Shown here: one piece after another, positions 1-5,357 of the stretch
Numbering within the stretch: position 1 is the stretch's first letter
Layout: every line of letters starts with the position of its first letter
From: Nitrospira sp.
GTDB lineage: Bacteria; Nitrospirota; Nitrospiria; Nitrospirales; Nitrospiraceae
NCBI GenBank assembly: GCA_015904075.1
Contig: JABMDH010000004.1
Location: forward strand, 18,142 to 23,791
Length of the DNA: 5,650 nucleotides
Reading direction: 5' to 3'
Made by a program: the position numbers and the translations under genes
The notes under the pieces: generated by a model
Database searches by the model: none
What the model was told of the DNA's origin: nothing
What the model saw: the letters and a program-made list of their open reading frames with translations, nothing else

Positions 1-1
1 A

Positions 2-877
2 TTCCGAGGCTGGGTGACCGCTGACGGCAGTTCCGGATTTCCTTCCTCGCCAGACCGCTATCACCTGTATGTATCGTGGGCATGCCCCTGGGCTCACCGT
101 ACGGTCATCGTACGCAAGCTGAAGAAACTCGAAGAAGTCATCGGGATGACGGTCGTGGACCCGATTCGTGATGAGCAGGGCTGGGCGTTTCGCGAAGGGT
201 CCGGCCATTCGCTCGATCCCATCAATGGATTCCACTTTCTCCGTGAGGCCTATGAAGCGACCGATCCGCATTATCGAGGTCGCGTCACCGTGCCTGTGCT
301 ATGGGACTGTGTCACCAAGCGGATCGTGACCAACTCCGACGACGAGCTCATGAGAATCTTCAACAGCGAGTTCAATCGATTCACAAACAGCACGCTCGAC
401 TTGTATCCGGAAGCCCTACGCAGGGAAATCGACGAGCTCAACCACTTCGTCTACGAGAACGTGAACGATGGAGTCTATCGGGCAGGATTCGCCACGTCGC
501 AGCGGGCCTATGAACGGGCCGTACGGCAGCTGTTTGACGCACTGGATCTGCTCGATGCGCGGCTTGCAAACCGGCGCTTCCTATTCGGCACGACATTCGT
601 CGAAACCGATTGGCGCTTGTTCGTCACGCTGGTGCGGTTTGATGCTGTGTACCACGGCCACTTCAAGTGCAACATCAGACGCATCGTCGATTACCCGAAC
701 CTGTCCGGCTACTTGAAAGACCTCTATCAAACGGACGGCGTCGCCGACACGGTGAACTTCGATCATATCAAGCGGCATTGCTACCTGACCCATGGCGAGA
801 TCAATCCAACCGGCATCGTCCCTCTTGGTCCGGAACAGGACCTGACTACCCCCCACGGACGCGAGCGGCTACCCTAA
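2..877 (+). CDS. yqjG: Glutathionyl-hydroquinone reductase (YqjG/ECM4-type omega-like glutathione S-transferase), 5' truncated by window edge
   Basis: The frame is open from the first complete codon (TTC at 2-4) to TAA at 875-877, and reads FRGWVTADGSSGF before the catalytic segment. The GTG at 14 is therefore an internal valine, and the real start lies upstream of the window; the family is usually somewhat over 300 residues, so roughly 30-45 are missing. Seen: an N-terminal thioredoxin-like segment with the CPWAHR motif (Cys codon 83-85), a VTVPVLWD strand with the cis-proline, an all-helical C-terminal half containing VRFDAVYHGHFKC, and the family signature NFDHIKRH followed by INPTGIVPLGP near the end. 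Known for the family: cytosolic, uses the N-terminal Cys to reduce glutathionyl-hydroquinones back to hydroquinones with a second glutathione. A quinone or thiol detoxification role here is inferred. No clear terminator follows, so read-through into the small gene at 1083 is possible. Confidence 0.93.
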   Translation, partial: FRGWVTADGSSGFPSSPDRYHLYVSWACPWAHRTVIVRKLKKLEEVIGMTVVDPIRDEQGWAFREGSGHSLDPINGFHFLREAYEATDPHYRGRVTVPVLWDCVTKRIVTNSDDELMRIFNSEFNRFTNSTLDLYPEALRREIDELNHFVYENVNDGVYRAGFATSQRAYERAVRQLFDALDLLDARLANRRFLFGTTFVETDWRLFVTLVRFDAVYHGHFKCNIRRIVDYPNLSGYLKDLYQTDGVADTVNFDHIKRHCYLTHGEINPTGIVPLGPEQDLTTPHGRERLP

Positions 878-1070
878 CTCGTCCTCCTCTCATACTGTCA
901 AAAGTTCTGGACGGTCTTGCGGATTTTCTCTACAGCGTTCGACTTCAGCTGACCATGCGCAGTACACAAACCATTCATTACACAGCGTTTGCAAGAGTTG
1001 GTATCCACCATGAACTCAGCACGATAGTTGCTCTATTCATCCAAATAGGAGTGGCGTTCTTACCTAAACC
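878..1070. other. Intergenic leader between yqjG-like gene and 26-codon gene
   Basis: This 193-bp stretch holds no convincing gene on either strand. A frame open across it on the + strand from inside the upstream gene has no family resemblance and no ribosome site. I looked for a -35/-10 pair for the small gene at 1083. The best pair is TTGGTA (998-1003) with GATAGT (1023-1028), each 4/6 to consensus and 19 bp apart, which is too weak to call a promoter. It most likely contains the promoter or long 5' leader of the small gene. Confidence 0.4.
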
Positions 1071-1077
1071 AAAGGAG
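1071..1077 (+). promoter_or_regulatory. Ribosome binding site of the 26-codon gene
   Basis: AAAGGAG followed by 5 nt (TCGTT) and ATG. It is the main evidence that this very short frame is translated, and it sets the start at 1083 rather than 1089. Confidence 0.7.
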
Positions 1078-1082
1078 TCGTT

Positions 1083-1163
1083 ATGGATATGCTGACACTG
1101 TTCGCGATTGTGGCGTTGGGGCTACTGGTCGGCGGGATCGTCGTGTACAAGAAGAGCGCCTAG
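1083..1163 (+). CDS. Very short single-pass membrane peptide (26 aa), unknown function
   Basis: ATG at 1083, TAG at 1161-1163. AAAGGAG (1071-1077) sits 5 nt before the ATG; a second in-frame ATG two codons on would be 11 nt away, so 1083 is the likelier start. The product is MDM, then an unbroken hydrophobic run from about residue 4 to 21 (L, F, A, I, V and G only, apart from one T), then YKKSA. That is one transmembrane helix with a positive C-terminal tail, which by the positive-inside rule suggests the C-terminus faces the cytoplasm. A strong terminator begins 10 bp after the stop, so the transcript ends right behind this gene. I do not recognise the family. Size and shape resemble small auxiliary subunits of membrane complexes or single-helix regulators, but nothing in the sequence decides this. 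Coding status rests on the ribosome site, the clean hydrophobic design and the terminator. Confidence 0.68.
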   Translation: MDMLTLFAIVALGLLVGGIVVYKKSA

Positions 1164-1173
1164 GCTGTGGCCG

Positions 1174-1226
1174 AAAAAAGAACGACGGCCATGACTCTGT
1201 ACGGAAGTCATGGCCGTTTCTTTTTC
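1174..1226. terminator. Strong bidirectional rho-independent terminator between convergent genes
   Basis: Perfect 12-bp stem ACGGCCATGACT (1185-1196) with AGTCATGGCCGT (1206-1217) and a 9-nt loop (1197-1205). On the + strand it is followed by TTTC then TTTTTC (U-tract 1217-1225). On the minus strand the mirrored A-rich arm (GAAAAAAGAA, 1173-1182) supplies a U-tract in the other direction. The flanking A and T tracts are also complementary, which could lengthen the stem past a 2-nt CG bulge (1183-1184). It lies between the 26-codon gene (+) and the usp gene (minus) and should end both transcripts. Confidence 0.93.
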
Positions 1227-1238
1227 TGCGTTGCCTGT

Positions 1239-1255
1239 GGAGGCGTTACGCCTCC
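1239..1255. repeat. 7-bp hairpin just past the usp stop codon
   Basis: GGAGGCG (1239-1245), loop TTA, CGCCTCC (1249-1255). On the minus strand it begins 1 nt after the usp TAA (1259-1257). No U-run follows directly in that direction, so it is not a terminator by itself. It may protect the 3' end or help release at the stronger terminator downstream. Confidence 0.5.
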
Positions 1256-1256
1256 C

Positions 1257-2102
1257 TTACCGTACAACCAGGACTGAGCAGTCGCTCCGCTGGACAATCT
1301 TGGTCGATACACTGCCTTGGAGAAAGCGGGCAACGGCGCTACGCCCCTTGGCCCCGGTGACGATCAGATCCGGCTGTTCACGGCCCACCACTTTCAAAAT
1401 TTCCTCCGCAGCCGGCCCCACTCTTGGAAACTCCCTGACACGATATCCGAACCTTTCGAGTTTGGCCGCCTCCTGCGCAAGTAATTTCTCCCCGGCCTCT
1501 TTGACAACCGTATACCGTAGAAACGGCATGACGTGGACCAGAAGAATTCCGATCGGCTCAGCCGCTAGCTTGACCTGAAACTGTCTGGTGAGAAATCGCA
1601 GCGCTTTGCCTGAGGAGGGAGAACCGTCCGTTGCGAACAGGATCCGCCGAATCGGCTTCGGCGGCTCTTTCACCACCAACACAGGACCGGACGCATGGAT
1701 CGTCACAGCCGTGGAGACGCTTCCCATCATGAGCCGGTCCAGCGCATTCAGTCCTCGACTGCCCACTACCACCAATCCATTGCGTCCCGCATGCTTGAGC
1801 AGCACTTTCGCGATCGCCTGCCTCTCCACGCGCACCGAGCCTTTCAGCCCGAGTGTCTTCATGCGCTGCTCAGACTCCGCCACCACTTGCTTGGCCTGGG
1901 ATTCAAGGAAGTGAATGACTTCGCCCTCATCCGGCTCATTCCCGCTCACAGACGGATGTGTGATCAATGATGTCGGTACAGACTGAGTATCGAGGCCATG
2001 CACCCCGACGATTCTCGGCACCGCCTTCAGCGGCAGTTTCGCCACCCATTCCAACGCCCAATCCCCATACTTTGACCCATCGATTCCAACGACGGCTTTC
2101 AT
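1257..2102 (-). CDS. Universal stress protein, tandem two-domain UspA type (281 aa)
   Basis: Two UspA domains in tandem. Domain 1 (about residues 1-146) opens MKAVVGIDGS and carries the nucleotide-binding signature G114-S-R-G117, nine residues, G127-S128. Domain 2 (about 152-281) opens RRILFATDGS and carries G250-A-K-G253, nine residues, G263-S264. Both copies thus have the G-x2-G-x9-G-S/T pattern of ATP-binding Usps, with the acidic residue of strand 1 (D8, D159) kept. Known for the family: cytosolic, nucleotide-binding stress or starvation proteins; tandem forms are about this length. Start choice: the frame extends to 2186, but the extra 28 residues are not Usp-like. GGAGG touches the ATG at 2111 directly and is 9 nt from the ATG at 2102, so 2102 fits best. 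The stop lies opposite the shared bidirectional terminator. The specific physiological trigger cannot be read from sequence. Confidence 0.93.
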   Translation of the reverse strand: MKAVVGIDGSKYGDWALEWVAKLPLKAVPRIVGVHGLDTQSVPTSLITHPSVSGNEPDEGEVIHFLESQAKQVVAESEQRMKTLGLKGSVRVERQAIAKVLLKHAGRNGLVVVGSRGLNALDRLMMGSVSTAVTIHASGPVLVVKEPPKPIRRILFATDGSPSSGKALRFLTRQFQVKLAAEPIGILLVHVMPFLRYTVVKEAGEKLLAQEAAKLERFGYRVREFPRVGPAAEEILKVVGREQPDLIVTGAKGRSAVARFLQGSVSTKIVQRSDCSVLVVR

Positions 2103-2203
2103 CGGCGTCATCCTCCCGAGGTTGAGATTTCCGGCCAATCGATGTGAGACGGCACCGCTCCTCTCCCACAGATACTTAGACACCAATACATCAGAGCTAC
2201 GGG

Positions 2204-2229
2204 CGAGATTAAAATCTTAGAAGATCTCG
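2204..2229. repeat. A/T-rich nested dyad, possible operator for usp
   Basis: Outer arms CGAGAT (2204-2209) and ATCTCG (2224-2229) enclose two smaller dyads: AGATT-AA-AATCT (2206-2217) and ATCTT-AG-AAGAT (2214-2225). It is about 100 bp upstream of the usp start. Stacked palindromes of this size in a promoter region can be regulator sites, but no known operator consensus is recognised. Confidence 0.35.
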
Positions 2230-2309
2230 ACCGATGGACAGTAGTTGCGGTACCCCCCCCTCTCCTCCCGCTTGATTCTGCGAAAGAACGCAATGACGAT
2301 GCCATAGTT

Positions 2310-2331
2310 GTGAGAGAGGGGAATCTCTCAC
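2310..2331. repeat. 8-bp perfect hairpin in mlaA upstream region
   Basis: GTGAGAGA (2310-2317) and TCTCTCAC (2324-2331) with a GGGGAA loop. No U-run follows on either strand, so it is not a rho-independent terminator. Its left arm plus loop (GAGAGGGG, 2314-2321) is also exactly complementary to CCCCTCTC (2257-2264), so the two pairings exclude each other. Confidence 0.55.
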
Positions 2332-2534
2332 TATCGAGCGATGAATGATTTCCTTTCTCTCGCTTCCGGTGTTGGCTCTTTTGAAGGCTGATGCCAACCG
2401 CCCCAGGGCACTCTCTCATCCTGTCGCGAAATGCAACATCTGACATAGGCTGAAATTAATGATTGGCGATTGAACCGGCTTTTGATAAAGTGCGCACCCA
2501 CCTGCTGATAACGGGTTGATTTGCTTGGTTTGAT

Positions 2535-2542
2535 GGGGGGAG
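2535..2542 (+). promoter_or_regulatory. G-rich ribosome site of mlaA
   Basis: GGGGGGAG lies just before two in-frame GTG codons. Spacing (1 nt to 2544, 4 nt to 2547, 13 nt to the ATG at 2556) favours GTG 2547. The six-G run could pair with the C8 tract at 2253-2260 if the leader extends that far. Confidence 0.5.
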
Positions 2543-2546
2543 CGTG

Positions 2547-3527
2547 GTGAAAACTATGATGGCCGGACTATACGAGATACCGATCCAGTTGAAGGGTACG
2601 ATAGTTGGACTCACCCTGACGGTTGCGCTTCTAACCTTCTCTGGTTGCGCCAGCCAAGTGGCTTCAAAAACTCTTCAGCCTCCTGGAACTGAATACTCGA
2701 ACACAACGGCTCCTACCGTCGCGGCATCTTCAGCCTCTGTACCTACCACCGCACTTGACCACAAGTCGCAAGAAGAACCGTTCGATCCCTTTGCCAAACC
2801 CGGTGAGGCAGGTCTCGAAGAATACGATCCCTGGGAGCCTCTCAACACAAAGGTCTTTGAATTGAATCGGCAGCTCGACCGCTGGATCCTGAAACCGGTC
2901 GCAAAGGGATACGACTTTATCATGCCGAATCCGGTTCAAATCGGGGTCAGTAACTTTTTTTATAACACGAGGTTCGTCCCGCGATTCGTCAACAATGTCT
3001 TACAGGGAAAAGTCCGAGGAGCAGGGATCGAAGCTGGCCGTTTTCTCGTAAACACCACGATTGGTGTTGCCGGATTTATCGATTGGGCAAGCGACATGAA
3101 TCTGAAGACGCCTGAAGAAGATTTAGGCCAAACACTCGGTTTCTATGGAGTCAAACCAGGACCGTACATTATCGTGCCGCTCTATCCGCCGTTTACAGTT
3201 CGGGACTTGGCTGGATATGTCGGGGATATTTTTCTCAACCCTATTCACTGGCTGGCGCTGCCCATCATTGAAATTGGCGATATTCCGTCTGCGATTCCCC
3301 ATCAAAATCGAACCACGACTTCTCTCATCCTGTTCACTTCAAAAGTAACTGAAGTGGTGAACGACCGCTCACTCAACCTTGAAAAATATCAGGGCGTCGA
3401 AGAATCTACGGTCGATCTCTATAGCGCCGTCCGCAACGCCTATCTCCAGAAGGACAAATGGCCTTGTCAAGATTGCGTGCCTGCCCCCTACTTCGCACCA
3501 CGGACTTCGGCTGACCGTCCCAATTAG
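2547..3527 (+). CDS. mlaA: MlaA/VacJ family outer-membrane lipoprotein
   Basis: Starts with a signal peptide and lipobox FSGC (Cys34), so it should be lipid-anchored and sent to the outer membrane. A low-complexity Ser/Thr/Ala/Pro linker (about 40-75) leads to the MlaA domain. Family motifs in order: DPWEPLN (94-100), KPVAKGY (116-122), NFFYNTRFVPRFVNNVLQG (136-154), RFLVNTTIG (165-173), EDLGQTLG (191-198), GPY (205-207) and RD (219-220). Known for the family: MlaA sits in the outer membrane with porins and removes mislocated phospholipids from the outer leaflet, handing them to MlaC and the MlaFEDB transporter. None of those partners is in this window. Start choice: GTG codons at 2544 and 2547 and ATGs at 2556 and 2559 are in frame; the G-rich ribosome site ends at 2542, leaving 1, 4, 13 and 16 nt, so 2547 is best spaced, though 2544 or 2556 remain possible. 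The C-terminal tail carries a C-Q-D-C pair (307-310). Confidence 0.94.
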   Translation: MKTMMAGLYEIPIQLKGTIVGLTLTVALLTFSGCASQVASKTLQPPGTEYSNTTAPTVAASSASVPTTALDHKSQEEPFDPFAKPGEAGLEEYDPWEPLNTKVFELNRQLDRWILKPVAKGYDFIMPNPVQIGVSNFFYNTRFVPRFVNNVLQGKVRGAGIEAGRFLVNTTIGVAGFIDWASDMNLKTPEEDLGQTLGFYGVKPGPYIIVPLYPPFTVRDLAGYVGDIFLNPIHWLALPIIEIGDIPSAIPHQNRTTTSLILFTSKVTEVVNDRSLNLEKYQGVEESTVDLYSAVRNAYLQKDKWPCQDCVPAPYFAPRTSADRPN

Positions 3528-3831
3528 CATTTAGTACGAGCCGCCTGCTACGCATAATTGATTGTCGAAAGATTCCACAGTGCCAGAAACGGTCTTGCCC
3601 TGTAATGCGACAGCGCGTGAATCCACAGTTCATAGCCCGCACCTAGCCAAGCTCGCAACTCCTTGAATCTGTGCAATCTACCGAGCCTGCTTCTATCTGC
3701 CATCAACGTGGCATTACCGATGCAGTCCGAGTCTGCAGCGGTCACGCCTCACCACAGAAAGTGCATGGAGACACCAAGGTAGGAATGACCGCAACCATGC
3801 CTATTGATTAACAAAATAAGGAGGGTCTGCC
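3528..3831. other. Intergenic region between mlaA and hsp20, no gene seen
   Basis: 304 bp. A 65-codon minus-strand frame (3548-3745) has a GTG start, only a poorly placed GAGG before it and no family resemblance, so it is not called. No terminator with a U-run follows mlaA. A near-repeat GATTCCACAGT (3571-3581) and GAATCCACAGT (3619-3629, 10/11 identical, same strand, 48 bp apart) is present. CTTGAA at 3662-3667 matches the sigma-32 -35 element, but no matching -10 follows. The hsp20 promoter presumably lies here. Confidence 0.5.
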
Positions 3832-4305
3832 ATGTCCGGACTCAGCAGATGGGAACCGTCGGCTCGTTGGAATCCGTGGAGAGAATTCGAAGATATGGAG
3901 AAACGCCTTTCGACGATCTTTGGGCGCGCCCCAATAGCGACGAGCGGTGAAAAGAAGGAAGCCATGGCGATCGCTGAATGGTCACCCCTCGTCGACATCA
4001 GTGAAGACGACAAGGGATACGTCGTGAAGGCTGAACTTCCCGAGATGAAGAAGGAAGAGATCAAGATCAACGTCCTTGACGACGTCCTCTCGATCAGCGG
4101 AGAACGCAAATATGAGAAAGAGGAGAAGGGCAAGAAGTATCACAGGGTGGAACGGGCCTACGGCAGCTTCATGCGGAGCTTCACCCTTCCCGAAGATGCC
4201 GACGGCTCCAAGGTCAGCGCCGAGTACAAGGATGGCGTATTAAACGTACGTCTCCCGAAGTCGGAGAAGGCCAGGCCGAAATCGATCGAGGTGAAGGTGT
4301 CGTAA
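3832..4305 (+). CDS. hsp20: Hsp20 / alpha-crystallin small heat-shock protein (157 aa)
   Basis: AAGGAGG (3818-3824) stands 7 nt before ATG 3832; stop TAA at 4303-4305. Domains: a short N-terminal arm rich in W, R and F (residues 1-45, with two RW and one PW), then an alpha-crystallin domain from about 49 to 144. The latter has the typical VDISEDDKGYVVKAELPEM opening, a charged loop rich in K and E (93-103), RSFTLPEDAD, and the hallmark A130-x4-G135-V-L137. The C-terminal tail contains I152-E-V154, the I-x-I/V motif that docks onto neighbouring dimers in the oligomer. All functional hallmarks are present and the length is normal. Known for the family: ATP-independent cytosolic holdase that keeps unfolding proteins soluble for later refolding. 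It leads a + strand run with three further genes. No sigma-32 or CIRCE site is convincing upstream. Confidence 0.97.
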   Translation: MSGLSRWEPSARWNPWREFEDMEKRLSTIFGRAPIATSGEKKEAMAIAEWSPLVDISEDDKGYVVKAELPEMKKEEIKINVLDDVLSISGERKYEKEEKGKKYHRVERAYGSFMRSFTLPEDADGSKVSAEYKDGVLNVRLPKSEKARPKSIEVKVS

Positions 4306-4326
4306 GGCGAGAACTGATATCGCCTT
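4304..4326 (+). repeat. Hairpin at the hsp20 stop codon
   Basis: AAGGCGA (4304-4310) and TCGCCTT (4320-4326), a perfect 7-bp stem with a 9-nt loop, overlapping the hsp20 TAA. It is followed by CGCTTGACC, not a U-run, so it is not a standard terminator. It may stabilise the 3' end of hsp20 mRNA or reduce read-through into the downstream genes. Confidence 0.5.
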
Positions 4327-4363
4327 CGCTTGACCTTAGTTCCATACGGAGAAGGAGGGTGCC

Positions 4364-4519
4364 ATGTTCCGTCATCCCAAATATCTCGATATCCCCTGGG
4401 ATGTCCATTGGCAACAGGGAGAAACCGGGCGTCACCGTCACTTGTGGTGGCTGATGGCTTTGCTGATCTTGGCGGCTATGTTTTTGATCGGAGTCGGGGT
4501 AACCAGCGGCATCAAGTAG
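4364..4519 (+). CDS. Small single-pass membrane protein (51 aa), unknown function, next to hsp20
   Basis: AAGGAGG (4352-4358) lies 5 nt before ATG 4364; stop TAG at 4517-4519. The ribosome site and surroundings closely copy those of hsp20 (AAGGAGGGT, then GCC or CTGCC, then ATG). The N-terminal half is polar and rich in aromatic residues and histidine (FRHPKYLDIPWDVHW, then a G-E-T-G turn and RHRH). A hydrophobic stretch, roughly residues 27-47 (starting LWWLMALLILAAMF), forms one transmembrane helix, and the protein ends TSGIK. The basic RHRH before the helix predicts the N-terminal half in the cytoplasm. I do not recognise a family. It is 58 bp after hsp20 and 91 bp before the phosphoribosyltransferase start, same strand, so co-transcription is likely. 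Coding status is well supported by the ribosome site and composition; function is open. Confidence 0.8.
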   Translation: MFRHPKYLDIPWDVHWQQGETGRHRHLWWLMALLILAAMFLIGVGVTSGIK

Positions 4520-4560
4520 TCGACCGGTCTGCCTAGTCAATCCAGGCTTGATGCATGGCT

Positions 4561-4605
4561 GGATGGACCGGAAAGACTGGAACGACCAAATAGACGGGAT
4601 AGACC
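4561..4605 (+). repeat. Degenerate 9-bp tandem repeat (5 units)
   Basis: Five consecutive 9-mers: GGATGGACC, GGAAAGACT, GGAACGACC, AAATAGACG, GGATAGACC. Against the last unit they match at 8, 7, 7, 6 and 9 of 9 positions. The period is three codons long, and in the phosphoribosyltransferase frame it would encode repeated x-x-D triplets (WMD, RKD, WND, QID, GID). It ends 5 bp before the ATG at 4611. Confidence 0.75.
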
Positions 4606-4610
4606 GTATT

Positions 4611-5282
4611 ATGATTTTCAAGAATCGTGAAGAGGCCGGCCGGCGGCTGGTGGAACGACTGATCCCCTACCGTGAACAGCCTGGAACCCTCATTCTGGCG
4701 CTCCCCCGTGGTGGCGTGGCAGTCGGGTACCAATTGAGTCTGGGGCTGCATCTTCCGCTGGACCTGTTCATTACCCGCAAGCTGGGTGCGCCGGATAATC
4801 CGGAGTACGCCTTGGGCGCGGTGGGCGAGACGGGAGTGGTCTATCTGAATCCGGAAGCGATGGCGACGTGTCGTCTCTCCCGGACGAATATCACACAACT
4901 TGTTCGGGCCCAGCAGGAGGAGATCACCCGCAGGCAGGCTCTCTATCGGCAAGAGCGCCGGTTTCCCGTGCTCACCGGCCGCACCGTCATTCTCGTAGAC
5001 GACGGAATCGCCACCGGCTCCACGTTCTTCGCGTCGGTCCAGTCGATCAGGAGCCTGAATCCGCGACGCCTGATTGGAGCGATTCCGGTCGGCCCGACGG
5101 ACACCGTCCTGGAAGCCCGCGCGCAAGTCGATGAGTTGGTGGTGCTTGCCACACCAGACCCATTCTGGGCGGTAGGAAATCACTATGTCGATTTCGCCCA
5201 GGTCGACGATCGTGATGTCGTGGAGTACTTGAACCTGGCTGAGGAAGCGATGCGCGAGCGGGCAGAGCCTTCCTCCGCCTAG
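4611..5282 (+). CDS. Phosphoribosyltransferase-fold protein (COG1926-type predicted PRTase, 223 aa)
   Basis: Residues 126-138 read VILVDDGIATGST, the type I PRTase PRPP-binding loop (hydrophobic run, D-D, then TGST), with both acidic residues kept. The family's early ALPRGGVAVG (30-39) and the DLFITRKLGAP segment (51-61) are also present. This predicts a cytosolic PRPP-binding enzyme. The base acceptor is not evident, because the hood region of COG1926 proteins has no assigned substrate that I know of. Start choice: homologues open close to MIFKNREEAG, which fits ATG 4611, but no good ribosome site precedes it. The frame continues upstream to TTG 4548 and ATG 4551 through a tandem repeat encoding x-x-D triplets, giving up to 244 residues. 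It follows the small membrane protein gene and is followed 75 bp later by an NTF2-like gene. Such PRTases often sit near Hsp20 or Usp genes, which suggests a stress role by inference. Confidence 0.9.
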   Translation: MIFKNREEAGRRLVERLIPYREQPGTLILALPRGGVAVGYQLSLGLHLPLDLFITRKLGAPDNPEYALGAVGETGVVYLNPEAMATCRLSRTNITQLVRAQQEEITRRQALYRQERRFPVLTGRTVILVDDGIATGSTFFASVQSIRSLNPRRLIGAIPVGPTDTVLEARAQVDELVVLATPDPFWAVGNHYVDFAQVDDRDVVEYLNLAEEAMRERAEPSSA

Positions 5283-5300
5283 CCGCATGATGCGCGAGCG
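5249..5300 (+). repeat. 12-bp direct repeat at the 3' end of the PRTase gene
   Basis: GATGCGCGAGCG occurs exactly at 5249-5260, inside the PRTase coding sequence, and again at 5289-5300, 7 bp after its stop. The copies are 40 bp apart start to start and the match ends at both flanks. It may be the trace of a small duplication, or chance in GC-rich DNA. Confidence 0.5.
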
Positions 5301-5357
5301 TCTGTGATGAAGCCGGTGGAGAGTCTGCCTGTGATTCAACGAGGAAGGGAGAATGCG

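Larger units (their letters stand above)
2103..2546. other. Divergent intergenic region between usp and mlaA
   Basis: 444 bp with no convincing gene. Open frames on the minus strand here lack ribosome sites and family resemblance. It must hold the promoters of usp (minus) and mlaA (+), but no -35/-10 pair on either strand is close enough to consensus to name. The nearest on the + strand is TTGATA (2482-2487) with GATAAC (2507-2512), spaced 19 bp. Structural elements inside it (dyad 2204-2229, C8 tract 2253-2260, hairpin 2310-2331) are listed separately. Confidence 0.6.

Noticed and set aside
667..1095. 142-codon + strand frame overlapping the end of the yqjG-like gene
   Set aside because: It is out of frame with a clear enzyme gene for its first half, has an R/P-rich nonsense composition there, and no ribosome site.
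1083..1163. KdpF-like or other named small membrane subunit for the 26-residue peptide
   Set aside because: General size fits, but the sequence shows no specific match and no kdp, oxidase or similar complex genes are nearby.
2103..2186. 28-residue N-terminal extension of the usp frame
   Set aside because: The extension is not Usp-like, and GGAGG spacing supports ATG 2102, where the canonical MKAVVGIDGS begins.
2108..2446. Minus-strand open frame (112 codons) in the usp-mlaA gap
   Set aside because: Low-quality composition, no ribosome site and no recognisable domain. It also runs over the C8 tract and up to the usp start.
3662..3690. Sigma-32-like promoter for hsp20 (CTTGAA at 3662-3667)
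   Set aside because: No CCCCAT-like -10 at 11-15 bp downstream, and the site is about 165 bp before the start codon. One hexamer match is expected by chance.
3548..3745. 65-codon minus-strand frame between mlaA and hsp20
   Set aside because: GTG start with a poorly spaced GAGG, no recognisable motif and no supporting neighbours. Evidence is too thin to call a gene.
3541..3831. CIRCE-type inverted repeat for heat-shock control
   Set aside because: Neither arm (TTAGCACTC or GAGTGCTAA) is present upstream of hsp20. The only dyad seen is TGCCA/TGGCA (3698-3713), which is too short.
4533..5339. Long minus-strand open frame (268 codons) opposite the PRTase gene
   Set aside because: Its translation is rich in R, H and Q with no family resemblance, and it lies fully opposite a gene with clear PRTase motifs. 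It is a shadow of that gene in GC-rich DNA.
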